A DNA stretch of 64,000 bases from assembly GCA_964036155.1 (NCBI GenBank), contig OZ038423.1, forward strand, positions 34,301,249-34,365,248. The letters are read 5' to 3'. Of the stretch, positions 14,212 to 26,200 are shown one piece after another; within the stretch, counting starts at the first letter, position 1; the number at the start of each line of letters is the position of its first letter. Position numbers and translations under genes: made by a program. This stretch comes from Diploscapter coronatus. Lineage: Eukaryota > Nematoda > Chromadorea > Rhabditida > Rhabditidae. The notes under the pieces were generated by a model. It saw only the letters and a list, made by a program, of their open reading frames with translations. It had not been told where the DNA came from and made no database searches.

Positions 14212-17200
14212 ATGCAAGAATACAAACCAAAGGGGATAACTCAGGCTGAAGTTGTGCAGTCATCAAGACAAGAAGGCAAAGGAAAGGCAGAGATGACTGG
14301 AGTCGCATTCGACGTCGAGGAAAATCTGCCTCTGATGGATCAGACTGCGCGAAAAATGGATGAAGACAAAGGTAAGAGATTTTAAATCGATGAGCAAAAC
14401 AATTATTTACAATGATTTTTTAAACGGGGGTTTTTAACATAACTAAATTTCATCAAATTTAACGCGAGATATTGTTACTTTGAAAATTCTCACCTTTCTT
14501 CTGCGATGCTGATCTTCAATTTGATTTGAAAGTACAGACGAATTGCGTTGTTATAGTGATATTATTTTGAGTAAGTGCTGCAAAATTTGTATTGCTAGTT
14601 GCATTCGATTAGGCTAGAGCTATTCACATTCCGGCAGAAAGTTGCACGAACCAGATTGTTTGAATGAGGAAATCGCGCTCTGGCAATATTTATGGCTCAA
14701 AAATTTCTCTTATTGAAAAGGGTAAATTGACGAAATTTTCAATAGTTCTACAAGAAAAAATCTTTGCATTTTCGTATAATGGACTCGAATTTGATGGAAT
14801 TTGGTTTTGCAGATTCTCGAAAATCCATCGACTCTGGCAACCCTTCTTCTCCACGCAATTTGTCTTCCCTGATCAATCGATATGCCAAAACGGGGAGGAC
14901 TGATATGATCAAGAACATTCTCGAGACTTATCAGTACATACCCAATTTAGTCAATGCACCCGATTCCGTTGACAATGTGAGTCAAAGTTTATGATCTTCA
15001 CTAAAATTTGGAAGATATCATGAAAGAGTTGCTGAATTTTCACATTTTATGACCATTACAAATGAATACTCGTATTGTCAGTGATCGTCCGCTTGAGACG
15101 AAATAAAAGGAGCGTGTTTCTTTCTCCCCCTCCTGTGAGCCTCGGAATGCGCAAGAGACGAGCACTTGTTCATTAGACGATTTCTGTGTTTTCTTTTCGT
15201 TTTTCGCGTTTTTAAGGACAATTATCGATAGTTAATCGGGTAATTTTTATCAATATCGAGAGGATAATAATTGGGAAGCGGTTGTTGCTAGAATTGCGTT
15301 AAATTCGATGAAAGAGAATAGAAAGACGAAAGAGTAAAAAGAATCACCAATTGAACGAATGTCGTCGACATGCATCCGAGGCTCACAGGAGGAGAAGAAA
15401 GGAAAACGTTTTTTATTTCGTCTCAAGTTTTCGGTCATTTAGAATATTTTCATGTTAAAATTCGTAAGTGAATATATCGTAACAAACTATATATTGTTAA
15501 TGCTAGACTAGATTAAATTCAATTCTATTTATGGTAGAATTAGATTTCATACAAATTGGAGGTATGATTTTCAGAATACTCCTTTGCATTACGCAGTTCG
15601 TTATGGGCATGTGGAGACAGTGGAGTACCTTCTCTATGTAGGATATTAGATCTAATTAGATCAGAAACTTAGCGATGATGTGAATTCAGAAAGGAGCAGA
15701 TGCCAGAGCGATGAACAATGACGGACTGACGAGTCTGCACATCGCTGCCAAATACTCGAGCGACTCCAGCGGAATGGACTCGGAAACAATTTATAGTACG
15801 ATTTGCAAAAATTATCAAATTCAATAATGATTAAATTTTGATCAAGTTTGCTATCTAAAATTAAAGTGCAGAAATAAATAAACCCTGAGAAACTATGAAT
15901 AGTCCATTGAATAGCTTAGACAATGAAATCTTATTTCTATCTTGAAAATTAGCTCATTTATTTTTTGGTTCTTTAGTGAATTTTGGGAGATTAAAAATAA
16001 TACTAGCTTAAAGATCCCCACATTGTGTTTTTCTAAAGATTTATATATTTTCGCATTTTTTCTCATGCAAAACTGAATTATCCTGAAAACTTTAAATTAA
16101 TTTACAGGTACTATTTTTGAATTTTAGTGAACGAAGAACAATATAAGAAATCTGTTACTAAACGGATCATCGATATGCTAATTTATAGACAGAGGCAAGG
16201 ATAGCATTGATTTTGATACTAAATAATTATCGAATTTCTAGCGATGTAGATGCACAAAGCGAAAACTCTTTCAACATGACGCCGTTGCATTTCGCCAATA
16301 TGGTACTAAATTTAGAAACTAGCTAGCCTAAAAAAACTATTTAGAAGAATAACGAAATCGCTGCGAGGGCTCTCTTGGATGCTGGGGCAAATATTAACGT
16401 AATAAACTGAAGTTGCATTTTTAAAAACAATAAAAATATTTTAGGTGAAAGATCGAAACGAATTGACTCCTTTGTTGACGGCCTGTATCCACAAGAAGAA
16501 GCTCACTGAGGATTCGAAAATTATCAAATGGCTTGTTGACGCAGGTATGTTTTATATAGTGTTGAAATTCATTTTTTGATGATATTTTAAAGATGCTACT
16601 TTTCTATGAATAATGTTTTTACCTTCTAAACTTCCTTTCCATAAAATGCAAGTTGAAAAGTAGCTGAATCGTAGAATCGTTCGTTACAGAAGAAATAGGG
16701 GTGGCGTTTATTAGAGAAAACGAACTTTGTGATACTATTTCGCGATGCAACTACTTTTTCCAGGCTGCCTATCATAAGATGCCTGAAGTATACGTTTCTT
16801 GTCAACTAAATCCACGGAAATAAAATTTCAGGCGCCAGTTTGGGGATGCGCGACAACAGACGCAACAACCCCTTCCACATCTCTGCCTTCTATGGAAATT
16901 GGATGATCATCAAAATTCTCCTTGATGTCATCAGTTAGTCATTGATTCAAAATGAAATTATTTGCAAAAATCAAGCTAAAGAATTGTCTTTCTGCTCGTA
17001 AATTGACATTTCGTTTGAAGCAAACATTTCCTTTATTCAGTGAATGGTCTTGACGAAATTTTTACAGTTCGCAATGCACACCTTCACTTTCACAAATTAT
17101 CTCATCATTCATTTTGTTTCAAAATTACGATTGATCTTCGATAGTATTCGGATTTCAGAGTCTCGCTATGCATCCGACAGAGATCTACAGAGGATGATAT

Positions 17201-20200
17201 TCTTGCAGAACAATGAGAGCAAAACCCCTCTGAGACTGGCCGTGGAAGGCAACCATCCCGTCACTGTGAAGACCATTCTCCAGGAATATACGGAGAAAAA
17301 TGAGAACTTCATGCAGTAAGTTTTATTACACACATTTTTAGGTGAAGTCATATTGCGAAAAATAAGCATTTCAATAGAGAACTATAATGGCAACGATTTG
17401 GATTCTTCTCTTCTTCGCGAACTTTTTCTCGCATTTTTCGCTATACATTCATAGAAAATTCTTGCACTTGAAATTTTCGCAATTAGCGTTTCTAAAGAAA
17501 TTGCCAGAAATAAATCGCAAAAATCCATGAAGGATCACGAAATTTATGGATTTCCAAGTTGCGAATTCCTATAATGAGAGGATGATTCATAGGTTGATAG
17601 CTGAATTTCTTTTCGTTAGTTTTAAGAAGAGCATCTTTAACTTTAATTTTTATTCGAAAGATAATAACTAGTAATTCAGAGTGGATCCTGATCTACTTCA
17701 TTTCGTTGCATCCAAAGGGTACTTGGCGATCGCTTCGAATCTAGTCGAGGTTGAAAAATTTATTGTTGGACCCATCTGTTTTTATCAAAGTCGTTTTCGA
17801 ATTTTTCTTGAACAATATGAAAAAAAAAAATCCTTATGGTACACATTTGAAAACTTAAACTATTGAAGACAAAAATCATTTTAATTGATCTCAAAAATAT
17901 ATGATATCTTACATCTTCATCGATTTTGAATTTCAGAACGGTTACAGAGCAGATTTGCAACTTTCGGATGTCTACCGCCTGCCTCTGCATAATGCAGCGA
18001 AGAACAATCACGTTGAATTAATCGAGTTTCTGGCTAAGGTGTGCTTTGTAGAGTAAATACTATCATCACTTATTTATTTCAATTTTCAGTTAGACTATTC
18101 GAATTTGACGGAAACTAAGGAGAATGTGATAAATGAAGTAGACGCTTCCGGGTTAGGAACACTTATCTGATTTATATTCATTCTTCTGAAGAATATGATT
18201 TCAAGCTCAAACCCATTGAAATTGTCTAAAATTTTTAGCAAGATCAACAAAATAAATAATACATTCTTATCGTTATTAAGAATCTCAAGGAAAATAATTC
18301 GGTGTTTTTATAGATACAATTCAGAATGACCCCACTCATGTTAGCGGCTACCTCGAACGCTCTCGCGGCTGTTGATGTGACTTTGAAGGTTCTATGAAAG
18401 TGATGGAATAGACTAATTTTTAGGCACTCATCAAATTGGGAGCCGACATTTGGGAGATAGATAATGAAGGAAGATCTGTTTTACACATCGCCGCTAAGTA
18501 TGGGGCTGTCGATGTTACTAAGGTACATTTTGCCAACTGATAGCAATCAAATGTCAAGTTAGAACCTTACAAGTAATTAGCCTGATTTAAATTATACAAT
18601 CTCATGGTTCCTGTAAATCGTTCCGATGTCTCCCCGAGTATATTGAAACAATCCCAGCCTGTTCCGAACATTCCATCCAAGCCCTAAAATTTTTGACACT
18701 CCCATGTTAAACATGACAGCGAGAAGAAGCGAGAAATAGCATAGAAAAGCGTGGTGGCAGACAACGAGAAAAAGATTAGCTTTCTCACTTTTCTTCTCGT
18801 TGTCTGCCACCGCGCGCTCCCGTGCTATTTCTTCTCTTTTCGTTGTCATGTTTAACATGGGAGTGCCAAAAACTTTAAGGCCTGGTTCTGTCTTAAGAGG
18901 TTCCCGAAGGGGATCTGGGCGATTTACAAGAAGAGAGATATTTTTATTTCGCTAATCTCTTAATCCATTTCAATGGCAGATTGCCTTCATGAGCATACAA
19001 ATTAAAATAAATGTCATTAAGAGAATAATGGAAGCGGTACGGGAAGAAGTTCTAAGCTTAATGTCTGATAAACCGAAAGTCAAGCCGAAAGGAATGTCGC
19101 TTCGGGATGAGGCTGAATGGAGTGCGGAGAAACTAATTAAGGAGAGACAATTGAGTATGGTCAACCATCCTAACAACGAGGGCGACACTCCCATTTTCGC
19201 TGCTGCCGCAAATGGCTACACAGATATGATGTTTGTAAGTTCAACAATCAATTATCAAATTTATAAGTAGTGTTTATGAAATTTTTACGTGAGTTGAAAT
19301 TTAAGATAACTAATATTATCATTAATTGACTGGTTAGAAAATGCCACTTTTTGATAAATTTATCTCTCATTTGAATTTCGACGTTGTTAACCGATTTAAT
19401 ACTCTGCGAATTTTCAGTATCTCCACGATATGGGCGCGGATTTGTCGCAGTTGAACGAAGATGAAGAAACTGCCTTGCACCAAGCTGCTTCCGCTCTCGG
19501 CGCGACTAATGCAGGTCTGATCTTCATACGTTAAATAAATCGTAAACTTATCTGACTTCAGTTCGTCAATTGGTCGAATGGGACAAAACCCTGTGTCTGA
19601 ATAAGGATTATATGGGCAATACGGCATTGCATCTTTCATGTCGAAATGGTACGCTATCTTTATTTTGATTTGATAAAAATATTCAAATGGTATTTTTAAT
19701 AAAAATGCGATAAAATTAACGCGCGAGATGATATTATTTCTCATCTTTAAATTCTTTTTGCTTTGCACAACCACATGAATATTATGGAGTAGTTGAATCT
19801 TTCGATGACGAAATTTGATAAGATTGGTGAATATATTCAAGGAATATTGAAAAGATTGGTCAGAAATAGTCGGTCATTTGGTTGCATGAAGGAAAGCGTC
19901 AAAGAGAGAAGAGGAAGGCCCTCTTTGGCACAAGGCACAAGCCACAGGCAGCTGCTTAATTAATCGTCCTCCTTCCCTTCAATTTCCCCTGTTCCTGTCA
20001 TCCCATTCTCGATTCCAAATCAATGTTTTATTCATCAATTTTTCAATTATTTCTCGGCAGCCAAAGTTTATTCTTTTTGATTTCTGCAAAAATGAGGCAT
20101 TGGTGAGGTCATGAAACGAGAGGGAAGAGAAGACAAGGAGAGGGAAGGGAAAAGACTCGCAATTTGACAGATGGTAATGTGAATGAGAGGGGGGATATTA

Positions 20201-23200
20201 GGGAAGGAAGGAAGAGAGTTTGGTTAGCATCTCTTTATTCGCCCTAAAATGGAAGGCAAAGAAAAGGAAAGGAAAAAGGATACAAAACTGCAAAGAGCTG
20301 AGGAGAGCTGCACTGTTGAACAGATGGCGGTCAGGCAGCCAGAAGATGGTATGCAGGACTGTAAACTTGACGATAGAAGCAGTAGATTGGGTTGACACTA
20401 CAGATGGCTGGCTAGAGCTAAATGTGCAACTGGATATTTGCTTTCCTATATATCTATGTCAATCTTGATCCTCGCTTTGAATTTATACCTAATGTCGCTC
20501 ATTTCAATCTAGATAGTCTACTCATCACCTTTCATCCAGTTTTCTAAGTGCTGCACATTTAAACCATCATCATTTAGCTCACAAATAATTGCATTTAATC
20601 CTTGTCAATAACTTTCACAGAAACCCTATTAATATCCAATAACTCATAAATGTTTTCCATCGATTAGCTAGTTCTTACTTGTCAGTCGGTTTGCTTCTGA
20701 CAACTTCAGTTTGTGTTTAGTCTTAATTAGCCTTGTTGGCAGTGCCTTTAGCAGCAGTCTTCGATGCATTTCTGCATTGCAGTACTGAAGAAGTATTGGA
20801 GGGTTTACACGCCTAATTGACTCTCAATACTTCGCTCAACTAGCAGAGCAGTAGTGCAGTAGATAGAGCAGTACTACTGCTTCCCCTCTAACTGACATAT
20901 TCTGTGCCATTCTGTCTAAATGCTCTAAATGCTCTACTAATGGACATTCGAAATGTAGCGCGTCACCATCAACAGCCATGTTTATTTCAATTCCATCGTT
21001 TCACTCAAACGCCACTAAATTAATTTACCATCTACCTACTTCTTGCTCAACTTCGACTTGAGTTTCTCACGAATTCAGACCTAAATCGTTGCTATGATCA
21101 TCACTACACTATAATTTATCACCAACCTAGACTTATCATGATACCATATGAAGGTCTTAGTCTTTTCTAATAATCCAGTTCCTCATCTAGAATGCCAGAT
21201 TTGTCATTTTTCAACAGGACTAGTTGATATCATTTTCTTTGAAAGGAGTGTAACGGTAATTATTGGTTTTGGTTGAAAGGTATCAAGAGGATTTCAGAGC
21301 AATTTTTGGCTTTTGTGCTGTATTATGCAATTTATCCGTGCGATTTGACGATCATTCTGCCATTCTGCTCTTTGATGACTGACAGAGGAGACGAGCAGAC
21401 AGAGAAATGAGAGGAAAGAGTTACATCAGCACAGAATGGGAATGGAATGGGGGTCTTGCCACATGCAGAGATAAGCCATAAAAGGGGATGGAAAGGGGAG
21501 AGCACCTGTCATTATTAGATGAGTACTTATGAAGAGGGATGCAGATGCTCGAGATACAACCTAATGACTTTACTAGTATTAGATCATTAAAATACACTTC
21601 TAATCTTTTGCGTTTCCGTGCCTATGTGGTTTGTACATTGAATTGGCACACTTTTGAATTGAACTATCTATGAGAAGAATTATATCAATTATACAATTCT
21701 AATAACTTCTCTAAATTAAATTATACTATTCACGATATATTGTTCGTTTCAACACAGCAGATTTAGACCTTGATAAATTCTTTCTGCTCTTTCCCTGAAA
21801 ACTAATGATTTTCTTCTGGAACGCCTCAATCAATCCACTTTATGCGCCGTATTTAGATAAATAATTGAGCAATAGTGACACTGCATACGTATTTATGCAG
21901 AATAAATTGATGAATGTACAGTATGCCTGCAGGGTAGTACAGAAGAAGAATGAGATGATTGCCTACAGGATATAGGAATTCAAGAAACTAACAGAACAAA
22001 GAAAAAATGAGCGGGAAATCGAGAGATAACATAACCGTACGAGGAAGATGGAGAGAGTGCAGAGATGCAGATGAGTGGAATATGAAATTAGATGTCCATT
22101 GTCGGCTCAGGCAGTCTATTCCATGCCATTCTGCCTTTGTCCCTCTTTTTCTATCTTAACCCTTTCCTCCTTTTCCTTCTCTATTCCAGTTTATTTTTGC
22201 CGGATTTTCTAAATCTCGTCTATATCTAATCCCTATGCACAATTCTCAGTCACCCCGATTCTGTTCTAATTTCTGCTCACCTATCATATCAGCCTCCATC
22301 TCGTCTAGTCTCACCTGTCTTCTGTTTGTATCCTCACAATTCTCCGAACTCGCCCTGCTTACTCATCAGATTCGTTGCTGGTCGTCATGCCAACCCCTCC
22401 CTTTGCCACCTCAGGCAGCTGCATACCAACCGAATCATTTCTGTAGTCACTACATTTATCACGCGTCAGCTTCTTCTTATCTTCCGACTAGCTTGTGTCT
22501 AAGTTCGCCTCTCAAACCCCTTTCTGAATCATCTAATCCGTGCAACTCTCTTTTATGCGTGATATTTTGTGAATGATAAATGCGATAACTCTTTCATATT
22601 TGTCCTCTCTCGGCCTGCCTTCTACATGGAGTGGGTGCTCATCGATTTTCTGCATGTTCCCAGTTCCCAGTTCCCAGCTCCTGGCTCTGCTCGCTGTCTT
22701 CTTCTCTGCCTCCTCTTCCGTCCCGCCCATCTCTCCCCTTCCTTCCTTCCTCCCTCCTTCCCTCTATCCTTATTCGTACTGCAGTGCCATTTTCTGCCTA
22801 ACTTACCACCGCAGCTTCACCCCTCTGCCTCTTCCCGCTGTGTTGTTGCATGCCTCAGTCTTCACCTGTACCACTACTACTACCCCTTCCCTCTTCCAAT
22901 CTCTAACAGTTCCCCCATTTCTGCAATTTCTGCCTGCACCTGGCCTCTGACCCTTCTTCCCTCCTTCCCCTCCGCAATCCCCTTCTGTCATCTGCCCCTG
23001 TCTTCTATCCCTTCATGAGCAATTTCCTCAGTCCCGCCCCCATTTATTCCTCCTTCCCATTCCCATTCCCTGTCCCATTGCCCTCAGCAGCTAACATTCA
23101 ATCGACCTATTCGGAATGGGATACCCATTGGATTCATTCCATCTATTCATTCACTCTATTACTCCCCTGTTCTACATCGAGAAGCATTGTTATTTTAACT

Positions 23201-26200
23201 TCAGCTCAATGATTTGCCTCTATCCGATTTGATTAGCTTCTTCTTCTTCTTCATATCTTCATGAGTGCCAGGTTAATGCATCCACAGTCTAAGGCCAAGT
23301 GGAGTGAGTGCTCATTGCATATTTATCAGTTAGCAGCTTAGGCCTTAGGGCTTTATGCAAAGCGAGAAATGAGAGGGATTGAAAGTGCGAGATTGTGGGA
23401 GTGGGAGAGTGTATCTCTGTCTCATGAATGTACACTAAGAGTGGAAGGCATGATGATCCAATATCTAGACTAGAATTCTTCTTCATATTTCTTAACATTT
23501 TTATCCTCTACTACTCCTGCAGAAGTTCATTTTCGAATGAAGGTTTTTTCGAAGTCTTATTCTATGATTTGGTAAACGATGAATACGACTCAATAGAGAT
23601 CCAAATATTCTCAGTTTGATTAATTTTCCCGCCAAGAGGTGATAATTTAATCGAAACGGTCTAGATTGTTTGAATTAATCAATATATCCGCTCTTGCTTC
23701 ATCATAATCCGTGACTTTATTATGCAAATGGTTCGAATAACCCCAATAAGGCACGTAGTATTATGGTGAAACATTTGAACGGAACCTATACCACTTTTTA
23801 CTGAAGCATAATGACAAGATATTTAACTCATCAATAAATACGAATTTCGATAGCATGGGAATGAATATTGTCGTTGTAAAGTTAGTTGCTTTGTGAGCAG
23901 AACATGCACAGTTAAAGGGCAATTGTGAAAATACTTCTTTACTATAAGATTGACCAGGTCTAATTATGCGAAACATTCGAAATTGTTGCAAGTACAGTTA
24001 CGATTTTTCCATATCTGCGCTCATTCACTTTGTGAGAACTTGAAATTACGATTTAAAGTTTATTAAATTCAAGTGAATTCCTCGTTATGTGCTAAATGGG
24101 ATTTGTATATTTTGATGTGTAATGCCACGTTTCTAATTTTATGCATTTCACAAATCTCGAAATCCGTTTGAAGCGCTTCGAATTCTGCACAAAATTGCAG
24201 AATGGGGATGTGACATGCGTGAAAAGGCCAGGAAAATGGAGATAATATGAAAGAGGCATGAAAAGGAGGGGAAAGGGATTTAGATTGGAAGGGAGGATTA
24301 CGGTCAGACGAATCAGAAGAGGATAAGGATAAGGGATGATGATGAGATGGGGTGCAGGTGAGTCAAGGCTGGGGAAATTAAATGACAAAGCTGGATTGCT
24401 CACTGATAATTGCCGGATAAGCAGGAATATGAGGTCTTTATGGAAGATAGATGAAATACAGTAGGATTGGATTGAAGGTATGAATAAAAGTCACAGACAA
24501 ATCGAAAATTCAATGGGCAGATGAATGAATGCGGGATCTGAAGGAATATTGAAGATGATTCACAAATAAATGGAATGAGTTTTAAATAAGTAAAAGTGAC
24601 TTGGATTATTCACCATCTTAAAATTTCGTCGCAACTTACGAAATAATTGGATAGACTGATACTCCTACCTACCATTTATTTAGTATAAAATGCAGGTTTT
24701 TGATGGCAAAGTGATGTGAATCCAAAGTTCAAAATAAAACTTATCTGAGGAAGACCATAAGGTTCGTCCTTTCAGGATTGGATCAGACCACATTGGCTTT
24801 GATCAAACAAAATCCCGACACTGTGGAGGCTCGCAACGTATTCGAACAAACACCGCTTATGTATCGAATTTATTTGAGTATAATCAGTGAAATATCAATT
24901 ATCATAGGTGTGCCGTTAATGAAGGCCACATAGACTGTGTCGTTGCACTAATTACACATGGGGGTGCAAAAGTGAATGTTACAGAAGGAGGGTAGGTTAA
25001 GATAAAGAATATTCTCCGATTACTTAATAAATATCAGATCATTGAAGCAATGCATACTACACAAGCCATGCATAACTGTCAAATTCATTATATGAATCAT
25101 TGAGGCAATTAATAAAAAGTAGTACCACAAAAATCGATAAAAAATCATCAAATCAGTATTAATGATATGCTAACTTGTGTACAATTTTGCTCAAATACTT
25201 AATCACTGGTAATCCATTTTAATCAATATATCATATTGATTGATAATCAATTTATTACATGTTCAAAATTAGTTCTTCATTACAGAACAATGCCAGTTTT
25301 GCATCTGGCTGCTCAAAAAGGCCACGTTTATATTGTGAAATATTTGCTTGACTGCAAGGCAAAAATAGACGCTCGAAATGCTCAGGGCGAGACTGTATTC
25401 GACATCGCTATGAGATTGGAGGATAAGTGGGAACAATGAAATTAAGGACGAAAATATAATAACAATTATAGGACGAAAGGAAAGGAAATTATTCGAATTT
25501 TGCTGGAGAACTCCGAATGGCGCAGTCTGATGAAACCGACTGACAGAGCTCCCCTCGGCAGGCATCCCTTCATTAGAAACACCCCATTCAGACAGCTCGT
25601 CAAGAACTTCCCTGAACTTGTTGATATCGTTCTGGATGAATGCATTACGTAAGGCATTCTGTCTATCGAAGTGAAATGAAATTTTATTTTACTGTTTACG
25701 ATGTTTATCAAGGCAGAGAAAACATTTCGTTTTCTTTTCTTCTTCAATTTCTTTTTATCTTATCAAACTGAAAAAAAACTGCATTGTTAACATTTCATTG
25801 TGCTAAAACTATTTAGAATCATAGAATGCTATTTTAGGAAGAGAAATGATCCGGCAAATCCTTTCAACTTCTTCGTCGAATATGACTTCAGATATCTCGA
25901 TGACACTTACCTCATGCCGGAAAAGGACGGAAATGGTAATCAACTTGAATATTTAAGAATCATGGCAGTAATTTTTAGGGCTAACTTCATCAGAAACTCT
26001 CTACGATGAATACTTGGGGGATTTGAAGAAAGAGGCTCGTTCATACACTGAAAATTACGATCTAATTGCACAAAATCATTTGCTCCGAGAAATGGTTATT
26101 GAACTTAATCATTAATTATATTTTATGGGCATTTTATTTAGGAAAAATCCAAGTTTAACGTAAAACTTCTATCTCATCCCTTGACAAAAACGCTGATCAA

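Noticed and set aside
19367..19840. 157-codon minus-strand ORF in TRPA
   Set aside because: Runs antisense across two well-supported ankyrin exons and their introns; no family match.
22569..23018. 149-codon ORF on the + strand inside the large TRPA intron
   Set aside because: Pyrimidine-rich, low-complexity Ser/Pro/Leu/Phe composition, overlapping open frames, no domain, no consistent splice sites.
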